A stretch of 64,000 nt of DNA, taken from positions 2,604,001-2,668,000 of the forward strand of contig OY730440.1 in NCBI GenBank assembly GCA_963422655.1, written 5' to 3'. Under the pieces are notes generated by a model. The model had not been told where the DNA came from and did not search any database. It was given only the letters and a program-made list of their open reading frames with translations. The stretch comes from CATQHS01 sp963422655 (lineage in GTDB: Bacteria > Actinomycetota > Acidimicrobiia > Acidimicrobiales > Aldehydirespiratoraceae). Below, one piece after another: positions 43,151 through 53,033 of this stretch; position 1 is the first letter of the stretch, and every line of letters begins with the position of its first letter. Both the position numbers and the translations under genes were made by a program.

Positions 43151-43978
43151 TCAGCCCAGCAGATGGTCCAGCCTGGCTTCGGCCGCAACCATCCCGCCGG
43201 GGCCGGGGTCGATGGCCTCGAGCCGGTTGAGCCATCCCACCGACACCCAGCCGGCCATGACCGCGCCCCCGTCGGTGTGTTCGGCCAGCGGCACTGCCTC
43301 ACCCCAGTCCATCTTCACCTTGAAAGCGTCTTGGTGGCCGGGGCGGGGTTCCAACTCGGCGGTGGCCACCGATCGGGGTGGCTGCACCCCCACCTTGGTC
43401 CGTTTCCAGCCCTTCAGCTCATTCAGTTCGACGTTGGGCACGTTGATATTCAAAACCACGGGGCTGGCGGGCAGGTCGGAAATGAGCCCTTTCACGGCCG
43501 CGCCCGCCACCGCTGCGGACGTGTGCCACTTCTGGTGGACCAAGGCCTCGTCCCAGCCCTGACCCTCGACACCGAAGGCCTCGACCGACTGGCTCACAGC
43601 CACACCGCTGACGCCGCCGTTGCGGGCGGTCAGGCAGGCGCCGACCGTGCCGGAGTGGTACACCGACCGACCCACATTGGCACCCGGGTTGATCCCCGCA
43701 ACCACCAGATCGTGGGGGCCGAACATGCCGAGCCGGCCGAACATCACGCACAGCGCCGGGGAGCCGGTCACCATCCAGGCGTCGTCGATCCCGTCGATGA
43801 TTCCGGTGCGGTGCACCTCCGGTTCGAGCAGGTGGAGCGGTCCCAGGGCCGCGCCATACCCCGAGTACTCCTCGTTGGGTGCCACCACCACCACGTCCCC
43901 GAACGCTTTCATGGCCCGAGCCAGAACATGCAGACCGGTGGAGTCGATGCCGTCGTCGTTGGTAACGAAGATTCGCAC
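43151..43978 (-). CDS. surE: 5'/3'-nucleotidase SurE
   Basis: Metal-dependent survival-protein phosphatase acting on nucleoside monophosphates and polyphosphate. 275 residues: FVTNDDGIDSTGL supplies the metal Asp pair, APNEEYSGYGAAL the Ser, and DLVVAGINPGANVGRSVYHSG the Asn and glycine loop. GTG 43978 lies 6 bases after a TAGGGT -10-like box that overlaps the valS stop, so its mRNA may be leaderless. The C-terminus is longer than in E. coli SurE and ends in a Gly/Pro segment. Confidence 0.93.
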   Translation of the reverse strand: MRIFVTNDDGIDSTGLHVLARAMKAFGDVVVVAPNEEYSGYGAALGPLHLLEPEVHRTGIIDGIDDAWMVTGSPALCVMFGRLGMFGPHDLVVAGINPGANVGRSVYHSGTVGACLTARNGGVSGVAVSQSVEAFGVEGQGWDEALVHQKWHTSAAVAGAAVKGLISDLPASPVVLNINVPNVELNELKGWKRTKVGVQPPRSVATAELEPRPGHQDAFKVKMDWGEAVPLAEHTDGGAVMAGWVSVGWLNRLEAIDPGPGGMVAAEARLDHLLG

Positions 43979-43987
43979 CCCGTGACC

Positions 43988-46639
43988 CTAGTGGTGTGGT
44001 CCGGCCTCCCGACTCTGATCCTCCAACTCGGTTTCGACGTTGAGAGTAGAGCCGGTAATCGTCACCAGATCTCGGATGCGGCCAGCCGCTCGCACGTCGT
44101 CGAGCACCGTATCGAGAACCGCGAGCCGATCGGCGGTGTCGGTGACGGTGGCCCGGGCCACTACCGTTCGCAGCGGTCTCTTGGCTTCGGACTTGGCTCG
44201 GCGCACCTCGCCGACCACGGCCGAGGCCATCGTGCTGGGTCCGGATCCGGCCCCGGCCGCAAGCTTGCGGAGACGGGACGGGTCCGGCCACGACGAGGTG
44301 TGGATCGAGAACCGGTGCCACCAGCGCCAGGCCTCCTCGGTGACGAAAGGCAGGAAGGGAGCGAACAACTGCTGGAGCGGAGCCAGCGCCGCCCGCAATG
44401 CCCGGCGGGCCGAGGCAGCCGGGGCCGGGCCGTACTCGCCGTAGGCCCGGGCCTTCACCAGCTCCAGGTGATCATCGGTGAAGCCCCAGAAGAACGACTC
44501 GGTGCGCTCGAGTGCCCGGGCGTAGTCGAAAGCCTCGAAGGCTCGGGTGGCTTCGTCGACCAGATCGGCCAAGCCGTGCAACATCGAGCGATCCAGGGCT
44601 TCGGTGATATCGCTGTCGGCCCCGCCGCTGTCGGCCCTGCTCACGGCGCCGGAGACGTCGAAGCTCAGAACGAACTTCGAGGCGTTGAGGATCTTGATGG
44701 CCAACCGGCGTCCGATCTTCATCTGTTGCTCGTCGAAGGCGGTGTCGGTGCCGGGGCGCCCGCCCGCGGCCCAGTAGCGCACCGCGTCGGCGCCGTAACG
44801 CTCGAGCAGGTCGATGGGCACCACCACGTTGCCCTTCGATTTCGACATCTTCTTGCGGTCCGGGTCGAGGATCCAGCCTGACAGGGCGCAATTGGCCCAA
44901 GGCACGCCGCCGGTGTCGAGATGGGCCCGTACCGCGGTCGAGAACAGCCAGGTCCGGATGATGTCGTGGGCTTGGGGTCGCATGTCCATGGGAAAGGTGA
45001 CTGCATGCAGATCGGGATCGGTTCGCCACCCGGTGGCTATCTGGGGGGTCAGCGACGATGTGGCCCAGGTATCCATCACGTCGGGGTCACCGATGAAGCC
45101 GCCCGGTTGCCCTCGCCTCGGCTCGTCGTAGCCGGGCGGAGCGTCCGAGGAGGGGTCGATGGGTAGCAGCGCCCGGTCCGGCTCGATCGGGTCGCCCCAG
45201 ACGGGCCGGCCGGCGGCGTCGAGTCGGTACCACAAGGGGATGGGAACCCCGAAGAAACGCTGGCGGCTGACCAGCCAGTCGCCGTTGAGCCCGGCGATCC
45301 AATTCTCGTACCGGGTCCGCATGTAGCCGGGAACCCAGTTCATCTCCCGGCCCCGATCCATGAGGGCTTGGCGCAGCTCCGAGTCGCGGCCGCCGTTGCG
45401 GATGTACCACTGCCGGCTCGACACGATCTCGAGCGGTCTGTCCCCTTTCTCGAAGAACTTCACGGCGTGGGTGACGGGTCGGGGCGGGCCGTCCATCTCT
45501 CCGGCCTCGGCCATGATGGCCGCTATCTCGGTCCGGGCCCGTCCCGCTGGTTTTCCGGCCAGACGAGCGTAAGCGGCCCGGCCCGCCGGGGAGGTGACGG
45601 CGGGGGGTGGTTCGGCCTCGAAGCGCCCGTCCCGTCCGATCACGGTGCGTGCGGGCAGATGGAGCTCACGCCACCAAGTGACGTCGGTGGTGTCGCCGAA
45701 GGTGCAGATCATGGCGATGCCGGTGCCCTTTTCAGGGTCGGCCAGCTCGTGGGCGTGGACCGGGACTTCCACGTCGAAGACCGGGCTCTGCACCGTCGAC
45801 CCGATCAGCGGCCGGTACCGCTCGTCGTCGGGATGGGCCACCAATGCCACACACGATGGCACCAACTCGGGGCGCGTGGTGTCGATCCAGATGTCGGATC
45901 CGGTCCCGGTAGGGCGGAAGCGGAGCCGGTGGAAGGCACCGGGCCGTTCCCGGTCCTCCAGCTCGGCTTGGGCTACCGCAGTCTGGAAAGTGACGTCCCA
46001 CAGCGACGGTGCCTCGATCTGGTAGGCCTCGCCCCGCTCCAGGTTCTCCAGGAAGGCGAGCTGGGAGATCCGGCGGCAGTGCCTGTCGATCGTGGTGTAG
46101 GTGCGGGACCAGTCGACGGACAGGCCCAGCAACCGGAACAGGTGCTCGAAGGCTTTTTCGTCGGAGCCGGTGAGGCGCTCACACAGCTCGATGAAGTTGG
46201 GGCGGCTGATCGAGATCTGGTCCCGGCTGGCCACGACGCCCTGCTCACCGGCATCTCGGGGCGAGGTGAAGCCAGGGTCGTAAGGCAAGGACGGGTCACA
46301 GCGCACCCCGTAGTAGTTCTGCACCCGGCGTTCGGTGGGCAACCCGTTGTCGTCCCAGCCCATGGGGTAGAAGACGGTCCGACCGGCCATGCGCTGGTAC
46401 CGGGCCACGGTGTCGGTGTGGGTGTAGCTGAACATGTGCCCCACGTGCAGCGAACCACTCACCGTGGGTGGAGGCGTGTCGATGGAGAACACCTGGTCCC
46501 GGGCCCCGGGCGGATCGAACCGGTAGATCTCTTCGTTCTCCCAGACCGTGTCCCAGCGAGCCTCGAGCCCTTCGAGGCTGGGCCGGTCGGGTATGGAGGC
46601 CAGGGCTGGGTCGGGGTCTGGTGCGGGGGCGCCGGCCAT
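43988..46639 (-). CDS. valS: Valyl-tRNA synthetase
   Basis: Charges tRNA-Val and edits threonine. 883 residues: HIGH element in SGSLHVGHMFSYTH (residues ~60-73), the editing domain around CVALVAHPDDERY and AMICTFGDTTDV, the SRQRFFGVPIPLWY strand, and KKMSKSKGNVV as the KMSKS loop, followed by the anticodon-binding helices. ATG 46639 gives MAGAPAP; the longer open frame upstream is not coding. The C-terminal coiled coil is short. Divergent from the VOC-protein gene with 113 bp between, where a TAATCT box faces the latter. Confidence 0.93.
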   Translation of the reverse strand: MAGAPAPDPDPALASIPDRPSLEGLEARWDTVWENEEIYRFDPPGARDQVFSIDTPPPTVSGSLHVGHMFSYTHTDTVARYQRMAGRTVFYPMGWDDNGLPTERRVQNYYGVRCDPSLPYDPGFTSPRDAGEQGVVASRDQISISRPNFIELCERLTGSDEKAFEHLFRLLGLSVDWSRTYTTIDRHCRRISQLAFLENLERGEAYQIEAPSLWDVTFQTAVAQAELEDRERPGAFHRLRFRPTGTGSDIWIDTTRPELVPSCVALVAHPDDERYRPLIGSTVQSPVFDVEVPVHAHELADPEKGTGIAMICTFGDTTDVTWWRELHLPARTVIGRDGRFEAEPPPAVTSPAGRAAYARLAGKPAGRARTEIAAIMAEAGEMDGPPRPVTHAVKFFEKGDRPLEIVSSRQWYIRNGGRDSELRQALMDRGREMNWVPGYMRTRYENWIAGLNGDWLVSRQRFFGVPIPLWYRLDAAGRPVWGDPIEPDRALLPIDPSSDAPPGYDEPRRGQPGGFIGDPDVMDTWATSSLTPQIATGWRTDPDLHAVTFPMDMRPQAHDIIRTWLFSTAVRAHLDTGGVPWANCALSGWILDPDRKKMSKSKGNVVVPIDLLERYGADAVRYWAAGGRPGTDTAFDEQQMKIGRRLAIKILNASKFVLSFDVSGAVSRADSGGADSDITEALDRSMLHGLADLVDEATRAFEAFDYARALERTESFFWGFTDDHLELVKARAYGEYGPAPAASARRALRAALAPLQQLFAPFLPFVTEEAWRWWHRFSIHTSSWPDPSRLRKLAAGAGSGPSTMASAVVGEVRRAKSEAKRPLRTVVARATVTDTADRLAVLDTVLDDVRAAGRIRDLVTITGSTLNVETELEDQSREAGPHH

Positions 46640-46752
46640 ACGGGCGACAACGCTACCCAGTGACGGGCGCCGCGATGGCTCTTCCCGAAGCCGTGCCGGG
46701 TTGCTACTCGGGTAATCTTGGCCGACAGCCGTGAAGAAAGGAACATTGCTTG

Positions 46753-47208
46753 ATGGTCGATCCGATCCCAACCAACTACCCGAGGATGTCGGTAGCCCTC
46801 TGCATGGATGGAGCTGGCGACGCCATCGAGTTCTACAAGGAGATACTGGGCGCCACCGAACGCAGGCGCATGGAGCATGCAGGCAAGGTCGGCCATGCCG
46901 AGCTGTACATCGGCGATTCGCTGATGATGCTGTCCGACGAGTACCCGGACATGGGGGTGTTGGGGCCAAACCGCATCGGAGGCACGCCGGTGACTCTCAG
47001 CGTCTACGTGGCCGACGTGGACGCCACCTTTGCTGCCGCTCTGGAAGCGGGCGCCACCGAGGTGCGTCCGGTCGAGGACCAGTTCTACGGCGACCGGTCG
47101 GGCCAGTTCCTCGATCCGTGGGGCCATCGCTGGAACGTGGCCACCCATATCGAAGACGTCGACGATGACGAGCTCGACCGTCGGGCCATGGAGATGATGC
47201 AGGGCTGA
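46753..47208 (+). CDS. VOC/glyoxalase-family protein
   Basis: 151-residue paired beta-alpha-beta-beta-beta protein of the vicinal-oxygen-chelate superfamily, closest to the PhnB-like group. Seen: RMSVALCMDGAGDAIEFYKE, MEHAGKVGHAELYIGDSLMM, VTLSVYVADVDATFAAALEA and DRSGQFLDPWGHRWNVATH. PhnB-like proteins have variable metal ligands and unknown substrates. ATG 46753 is chosen over TTG 46750; AAAGGA lies about 11 bases upstream. Confidence 0.84.
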   Translation: MVDPIPTNYPRMSVALCMDGAGDAIEFYKEILGATERRRMEHAGKVGHAELYIGDSLMMLSDEYPDMGVLGPNRIGGTPVTLSVYVADVDATFAAALEAGATEVRPVEDQFYGDRSGQFLDPWGHRWNVATHIEDVDDDELDRRAMEMMQG

Positions 47209-47248
47209 TCCCGGTCCCTGCCCACGACCCCGGGTAGCATCGGGGGTC

Positions 47249-49375
47249 ATGAGGCTGGGCGTCGACGTCGGCGGCACCTTCACCGATGTGGTCTTGGAGA
47301 CAGACGGACCGAACGGTGACGATTTCGTCTCCGCCAAGGTGCTCACCACCGCTGACGCCCCCGAGCAGGGCGCACTCGATGCACTAGAGGCGGTCGTGGC
47401 CGAGGCGGGGGTGGCTGTCGGCGACATAGCCAGCGTCATCCACGGCACCACTCTGGCCACCAACGCCTTGATCCAACGTCGGGGTGCTTTCACGGCCTTC
47501 GTCACCACGGCCGGGTTCCGCGACGTGATCGAGACCGGCACCGAGAGCCGATTCGAGCAGTACGACCTCGACATCGTGTTACCGCCGCCGCTCATCGAGC
47601 GCCGCCATCGTTACGTGCTCACCGAGCGCATGGGGGCCCGAGGTCAGGTCTTGGTGGCTTTCGACGACCAAGAGGCCCGAAGCCTGGCCGCCACCCTGGC
47701 CCGGCGCGGTTACGAAGCCGTGGCCGTCGGGTTCATACACAGCTTCTGTAACCCGGCCCACGAGCGACGCTTCCGCGCCATCCTCACCGAGGTCATGGGT
47801 GATGTGGCCGTGTCGATCTCCTCGGACGTGTCGCCCCAGATGCGAGAGCTCGAACGGTTCACCACCGTGTGCGCCAACGCTTACGTGCAGCCGGCCATGG
47901 CCACCTACCTGTACCGGTTGCGTGACGAGTTACGGGCTCTGGGGATGGCCGGCCCGGTGCACGTGATCCATTCGGGTGGCGGCCTCATGAGCCTCGAGAG
48001 CGCGGCCCGGGTTCCGGTCCGACTGGTGGAGTCAGGACCGGCCGGAGGGGCCATGTTCGCGGCCGATGTTGCAGCCCGGTACGGGCTGAGCCGGGTGCTC
48101 AGCTACGACATGGGAGGCACGACGGCCAAGATCTGCCTGATCGAAGACGGCACTCCCGGCACGGCCAGGACCTTCGAAGTGGCCCGCACCACCCGTTTCA
48201 AGAAGGGCAGCGGTATGCCCATCTCCGTCCCGGTCATCGGCATGATCGAGATCGGGGCCGGCGGGGGGTCGATCGCCACCGTCGACCAGCTCGAGCAGAT
48301 CCGGGTCGGACCGACCAGCGCCGGTTCCGATCCGGGCCCGGCCTCTTACGGGCGGGGTGGCACCGCCGCGACGGTCACCGACGCCGACCTCGTGCTGGGC
48401 CGGCTGTCTCCCGACACCTTCGGGGCGGCCGAGATCGAGCTGGATCCGGGGCCGGCCGGGCTGGCCGTCGACGCCGCGGTAGGGGACCGGCTCTCGCTCG
48501 AGACCGGGCCCGCCGCGGTGGGCATATCCGAGGTCGTCGATGAGAACATGGCCAACGCGGCCCGGGTCCACGCCACCGAAAACGGTAAGGACCTGACCGG
48601 CTTCACCATGGTCGCCTTCGGAGGCGCGGCTCCGATGCACGCGGTCCGGTTGAGCCAGAAGCTAGGCATCGACGAAGTGCTCGTCCCTCCCGGTGCCGGG
48701 GTGGGATCGGCCATCGGGTTCCTACGAGCTCCTTTCGCCTACGAGGCCGTCCGCAGCTACTACGTCACCCTCGATGACTTCGATTACGCCGAGGTCAATG
48801 CCATGCTGGCCGACCTGACGGACGAGGCCTCCTCATTCGTGGCCGCAGAACAGACCCGAACCACAGCCGGCGTCGGGACTGGCGAGCAACCCCGGATCGA
48901 GCGGTGGGCGTACATGCGTTACGCCGGCCAGGGCTGGGAGATACCGGTGGTACTCGATACCGGTTCCTTCGATGCCGGGGGCACTGAGATGCTGGCCGTC
49001 GAGTTCACCAAAGCTTATGAGGCACTGTTCGGCCGGGCCATCGAAGGGCCGGCCATCGAATCGGTGAGCTGGGCGGTCCGGGCCTCGCTACCTCGGCCTC
49101 CTCGACTTCCGGTCGCCGTTACCGACGGGTTGGCTCCGGCGGTGGCCACCGGCCGGCGTGCGATGTTCGATACCTCCACCTCCACCACCGTGGTCGGTTC
49201 GGTAGTAGCGCGCGACGCTATCGGGGTGGGCCGTTACGTGACCGGCCCGACCGCCATCGTCGAGCCCCAGACCACCACGGTGCTGCCCTCCACCCACACC
49301 GCCATCGGTCAACCCGATGGTTGCCTGCTGATCCGGGTGGCGGGGTCCTTTGGGCCGGGCCGGGCCGGGCCGTGA
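47249..49375 (+). CDS. hyuA: Hydantoinase/oxoprolinase subunit A
   Basis: ATP-dependent hydantoinase or 5-oxoprolinase A subunit, 708 residues. It begins with the actin-like phosphate loop RLGVDVGGTFTDVVLE, then HGTTLATNALIQRRGA, an FTTVCANAYVQPAM segment, and the metal/phosphate loop SYDMGGTTAKICLI (residues ~285-298), followed by GAGGGSIATVD and FGGAAPMHAV. The stop overlaps hyuB (GTGA). Together with hyuB it would open a cyclic imide such as hydantoin or 5-oxoproline. Confidence 0.92.
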   Translation: MRLGVDVGGTFTDVVLETDGPNGDDFVSAKVLTTADAPEQGALDALEAVVAEAGVAVGDIASVIHGTTLATNALIQRRGAFTAFVTTAGFRDVIETGTESRFEQYDLDIVLPPPLIERRHRYVLTERMGARGQVLVAFDDQEARSLAATLARRGYEAVAVGFIHSFCNPAHERRFRAILTEVMGDVAVSISSDVSPQMRELERFTTVCANAYVQPAMATYLYRLRDELRALGMAGPVHVIHSGGGLMSLESAARVPVRLVESGPAGGAMFAADVAARYGLSRVLSYDMGGTTAKICLIEDGTPGTARTFEVARTTRFKKGSGMPISVPVIGMIEIGAGGGSIATVDQLEQIRVGPTSAGSDPGPASYGRGGTAATVTDADLVLGRLSPDTFGAAEIELDPGPAGLAVDAAVGDRLSLETGPAAVGISEVVDENMANAARVHATENGKDLTGFTMVAFGGAAPMHAVRLSQKLGIDEVLVPPGAGVGSAIGFLRAPFAYEAVRSYYVTLDDFDYAEVNAMLADLTDEASSFVAAEQTRTTAGVGTGEQPRIERWAYMRYAGQGWEIPVVLDTGSFDAGGTEMLAVEFTKAYEALFGRAIEGPAIESVSWAVRASLPRPPRLPVAVTDGLAPAVATGRRAMFDTSTSTTVVGSVVARDAIGVGRYVTGPTAIVEPQTTTVLPSTHTAIGQPDGCLLIRVAGSFGPGRAGP

Positions 49376-51033
49376 CCGTCACGTCGGCGCGGCCCGATTC
49401 CGAGGTCGGGGCTCGAGCCGGATCGAGCGGCGATCTGCGTTTTCAGGTCATGTGGAATCGGCTGCTCTCGGTGGTGGAGGAGCAGGCCATCAGCCTGGTT
49501 CGTACCGCCTTCAGCACCAGCGTCCGCGAAGCCGGCGACCTGTCAGCCGGCATATTCGACACGCAAGGCCAGATGATGGCCCAGGCCGTCACCGGCACGC
49601 CCGGCCACGTGAACACCATGGCCGCTTCGGTCGAGCATTTCATCGACGACATCGGTCCCCACCGCATATACCCCGGCGACGTCTACATCACCAACGATCC
49701 CTGGAAGGGCACCGGCCATCTCCACGACATCACCGTGGTCACCCCCACCTTCCGGGCCGGCCGTTTGATCGGGTGCTTCGGGTCTACTGCCCATGTCGTG
49801 GACATCGGGGGCCGGGGCTTCGGACCCGACGGCGGTGAGATCTACGAGGAAGGGCTGTTCATTCCCATCATGAAGCTGGTCGAGCGCGGCCGGCTCAACC
49901 GCGATCTCATCACCATCATCCGAGCCAATGTCCGCGAGCCCGATCAGGTGGTGGGCGATGTGCACTCGTTGGTCGCGGCCAACGACACCGGTATCGGGCG
50001 TCTTCAGGCCATGCTCGACGAGTTCGGCCTCGACACCGTCGAGCCTTTGGCCGGGTTCATCTTCGATCGCACCGCGGTTGCCACCCGAGCTGCCATCGCC
50101 CGGGTTCCGCCCGGTGTCTACCGCAACGTCATGAATGTCGACGGCTACGACCAGACCATCACCTTGGCGGTGAAGTTGGAGGTGAGCGATGGTCGCATCC
50201 ACGCCGACTTCGGTGGTACCTCGCCGGCCAGCCCCTATGGGGTGAACGTGCCCATCACCTACAGCCGGGCCTACATGACTTACGGCCTGCTGTGCGCGCT
50301 GGCCCCGGGGATGCCCAACAACGCGGCTTCGCTGGCCCCGTTCACGGTGAGCGCCCCGCCCGGGTGCATCCTCGATGCCCGCCACCCGGCACCGGTGGCG
50401 GTGCGCCACGTGATCGGCCATTTCGTGACCGACCTGTGTCTGGGGGCGCTGGCTCCGGTTCTGCCCGAGGTGATACCGGCTGAGGGGTCGGGTGCCTTGT
50501 GGAACTTCCAGGCCAGTGCTCGGGCGGTCCCCGACGCCTCCGCCGATCATCCTCCGGCTGAGATCTTGATGTTCAACAGCGGCGGCACCGGGGCCCGACC
50601 CGGCCGGGACGGGCTCAACGCCACCGCCTTTCCCAGCGGAGTGCGCACCATGTCGGTGGAGGCCACCGAACAGGTTGGCCCCATCGTGATCTGGCGCAAG
50701 GAGCTGCGGACCGATTCGGGTGGGGCTGGCAAGTACCGGGGCGGTTTGGGTCAGGTCATCGAGCTCGGGCCCGCCGAGGGCTATGAGCTGCGTTTCAGTG
50801 CCATGTTCGACCGGGTCGAGAACCCGGCTCGAGGTCGCCGGGGTGGCGCCGACGGGGCCCCGGGCCGGGTGAGGGTCGACGACGGAACCCCCTTCGACGC
50901 CAAGGGCAAGCAGCTCGTGGCGGTCGGCCGCCGCTTGGTGCTCGAGTTGCCCGGTGGCGGAGGCTGGGGTGACCCGGCCCTGCGGCCTGTGGAGCTGGAT
51001 CGCAACGACCACATCCAGGGCTACGTGAGCTGA
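49372..51033 (+). CDS. hyuB: Hydantoinase/oxoprolinase subunit B
   Basis: B subunit of the HyuAB heteromer, 553 residues. Hallmarks are FSTSVREAGDLSAGIFDTQG, MAQAVTGTPGHVNTMAAS, YITNDPWKGTGHLHDITVV (the conserved D/H metal-binding strand), MNVDGYDQTITLAV and GGGGWGDPALRP close to the C-terminus. GTG 49372 overlaps the hyuA stop. The frame extends upstream but only across hyuA. Substrate is unresolved between hydantoins, 5-oxoproline and acetophenone-carboxylase-like compounds. Confidence 0.92.
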   Translation: MTVTSARPDSEVGARAGSSGDLRFQVMWNRLLSVVEEQAISLVRTAFSTSVREAGDLSAGIFDTQGQMMAQAVTGTPGHVNTMAASVEHFIDDIGPHRIYPGDVYITNDPWKGTGHLHDITVVTPTFRAGRLIGCFGSTAHVVDIGGRGFGPDGGEIYEEGLFIPIMKLVERGRLNRDLITIIRANVREPDQVVGDVHSLVAANDTGIGRLQAMLDEFGLDTVEPLAGFIFDRTAVATRAAIARVPPGVYRNVMNVDGYDQTITLAVKLEVSDGRIHADFGGTSPASPYGVNVPITYSRAYMTYGLLCALAPGMPNNAASLAPFTVSAPPGCILDARHPAPVAVRHVIGHFVTDLCLGALAPVLPEVIPAEGSGALWNFQASARAVPDASADHPPAEILMFNSGGTGARPGRDGLNATAFPSGVRTMSVEATEQVGPIVIWRKELRTDSGGAGKYRGGLGQVIELGPAEGYELRFSAMFDRVENPARGRRGGADGAPGRVRVDDGTPFDAKGKQLVAVGRRLVLELPGGGGWGDPALRPVELDRNDHIQGYVS

Positions 51034-51040
51034 CCTCACC

Positions 51041-51670
51041 ATGACTACGCCGCGCCAGGGCTTGGCTGCCCTCGACGTCGAAGGGGTCCTGACCCCGGAG
51101 GTGTGGATCGCCGTTGCTCGCAGCACCGGCATCGCCGCTCTGGGTCGAACTACCCGGGAGGAACCCGACTACGAGGCCCTGATGAGGGCTCGGCTGGCCG
51201 CGCTCGACGCCCACGGGGTGACCATGGCGCAGATCATGGGTGTCGTCGCCGATCTGGTCCCGTTGGACGGGGCTCGTCGATTCCTCGACGAGCTGCGGGC
51301 CCGGACCCAGGTGGTGCTGCTGTCGGACACCTTCGAACAGTTCGGACGGCCTTTGATGCGCCGCTTGGGCCAGCCCTTACTGCTGTGCCACCGGCTGGAA
51401 GTGGCCGGCGACCGCATCGTCGACTACCGGTTACGCATGACCGACCAGAAGGTGCACGCGGTGCGGGCCTTTCGGTCGCTCAACTACCGAGTGGTGGCCG
51501 TGGGTGACGCCTACAACGACGTGACCATGCTGGCTGCGGCCGATGCCGGGATACTGTTCCGGCCCCCGGCGGCGGTGGCGGCCGAGTTCGGGCAGTATCC
51601 CTGCTGCACCAGCTACGACGAACTGCTGGAGCTGGTCACGGCCGCCATGGATCAGCAGGGCCGGTCATGA
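51041..51670 (+). CDS. ThrH-like HAD phosphatase/phosphotransferase
   Basis: 209-residue HAD-fold protein of the ThrH group (phosphoserine phosphatase with homoserine phosphotransferase activity in Pseudomonas). Motif I is ALDVEGVLTPEVW, motif II VVLLSDTFEQF, motif III Lys in MTDQKVHAVRAF and motif IV VVAVGDAYNDVTM. It lies between the hydantoinase genes and the aminotransferase with an 8-bp gap and a 4-bp overlap, so it belongs to that operon. A role in amino-acid phosphate turnover is inferred. Confidence 0.85.
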   Translation: MTTPRQGLAALDVEGVLTPEVWIAVARSTGIAALGRTTREEPDYEALMRARLAALDAHGVTMAQIMGVVADLVPLDGARRFLDELRARTQVVLLSDTFEQFGRPLMRRLGQPLLLCHRLEVAGDRIVDYRLRMTDQKVHAVRAFRSLNYRVVAVGDAYNDVTMLAAADAGILFRPPAAVAAEFGQYPCCTSYDELLELVTAAMDQQGRS

Positions 51671-52956
51671 CCACCAACGCGGAGCTCTTGCAGCGTTACA
51701 CCGCCGCTCTGCCCAGCTTCTTGCATCCGCTCTACGACGAGCCCATATCCATCGACCGAGGCGAGGGCTCCTATGTATGGGACGTGGAGGGCAACCGCTA
51801 CCTCGACTTCTTCGGCGGCGTGCTCACCACCATGATCGGCCACGGCGAGCCCAGCGTGGTGACCGCCGTGACCGAACAAGCGGCCAAGGTCATGCACACC
51901 TCGACGTTGTACCTGAGCGAACCCATGATCGCCTTGGCCGAAGCCGTGGCCGAAGTGTCCGGTATCGACGATGCCCGTGTCTTCTTCACCCCGTCGGGTT
52001 CGGAGGCCAACGACGCCGCTCTGCTGCTGGCCACCGCCTACCGGGGCTCCAACCAGATCCTGGCCATGCGCAACAGCTACCACGGCCGCTCGTTCTCGAC
52101 CCAGGCCGTCACCGCCCAGCGGGGCTGGTCGTCCACCAGCTACACCGGCCTCAACGTGAGCTTCGTGCATGGCGGGTACCGGCTCCGAAGCCCTTTTCGG
52201 GCCCTTGATGACGAGGCCTACACCCAAGCCTGTGTCGACGACCTGGTGCAGATCATCGATATGACCACTGCCGGTCCGGTTGCCGCCCTCATCGCCGAGC
52301 CCATCCAGGGCGTGGGCGGCTTCACTGTCCCGCCCGACGGCTTCTTCGGCGCCATGGGCAAGGTGCTGGCCGGCCACGACATACTGTTCATCTCCGACGA
52401 GGTGCAAACGGGCTGGGGTCGCACCGGTGATCACTTCTGGGGTTATGAAGCCCACGGGATCGTGCCCGACATGGTCACTTTCGCCAAGGGCGTCGGCAAC
52501 GGTGCAACTCTGGCCGGGGTGGTGGCCCGAGCCGAGATCGCCGATGCCATCGACGTGGCCCACTTCTCCACCTTCGGCGGCAACCCGCTGTCGGCCGCGG
52601 CTGGCCGGGCCACCCTGGAGCGGGTGCTGGCCGATGATCTTCAGGGCAATGCCCTGGCCATGGGTCGACGTCTGGTGGAAGGGGTGTCCCCGGTGGTGGA
52701 GCGGGTCCCCTGGGTGGCCGAGTTGAGAGGTCGGGGCCTGATGCAGGCCATCGAGATCGTCCACGACGGCTCCCTGCAACCGGATCCGGTTCAGGCCGCG
52801 GCCATCATGGAGGGGTGCAAGCAGGAGGGTCTGTTGGTGGGCAAGGGCGGTCTCTACGGCAACGTCATCCGCATCACGCCCATGCTGAACGTGACCGCAG
52901 CCGAGATCGACGAGGGTGTCGGCGCGATGGTGGCCGCTATCGAGGCTGTGGGCTGA
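51667..52956 (+). CDS. Class III aminotransferase (AGXT2/beta-amino-acid type)
   Basis: PLP enzyme of 429 residues. Diagnostic elements are YVWDVEGNRYLDFFGGV, VFFTPSGSEANDAALLLA, SYHGRSFSTQAV, ISDEVQTGWGRTGDHFW, and the PLP lysine in MVTFAKGVGNGATLAGVV. The sequence resembles alanine-glyoxylate and (R)-beta-aminoisobutyrate aminotransferases. With HyuAB this suggests breakdown of a hydantoin, dihydropyrimidine or related amino acid, ending in transamination. ATG 51667 overlaps the HAD stop. Confidence 0.9.
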   Translation: MTTNAELLQRYTAALPSFLHPLYDEPISIDRGEGSYVWDVEGNRYLDFFGGVLTTMIGHGEPSVVTAVTEQAAKVMHTSTLYLSEPMIALAEAVAEVSGIDDARVFFTPSGSEANDAALLLATAYRGSNQILAMRNSYHGRSFSTQAVTAQRGWSSTSYTGLNVSFVHGGYRLRSPFRALDDEAYTQACVDDLVQIIDMTTAGPVAALIAEPIQGVGGFTVPPDGFFGAMGKVLAGHDILFISDEVQTGWGRTGDHFWGYEAHGIVPDMVTFAKGVGNGATLAGVVARAEIADAIDVAHFSTFGGNPLSAAAGRATLERVLADDLQGNALAMGRRLVEGVSPVVERVPWVAELRGRGLMQAIEIVHDGSLQPDPVQAAAIMEGCKQEGLLVGKGGLYGNVIRITPMLNVTAAEIDEGVGAMVAAIEAVG

Positions 52957-53033
52957 GAGACCGACCCCGGTCGGACTGCTGGCCTCACCCCTCAGCCGGC
53001 CTGGGCAACCCGCAGCCGGCCTGTCGGCCCCGG

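Noticed and set aside
43163..44881. 572-codon plus-strand frame opposite surE and valS
   Set aside because: It spans two certain genes and shows only composition-driven Gly/His/Val-rich sequence.
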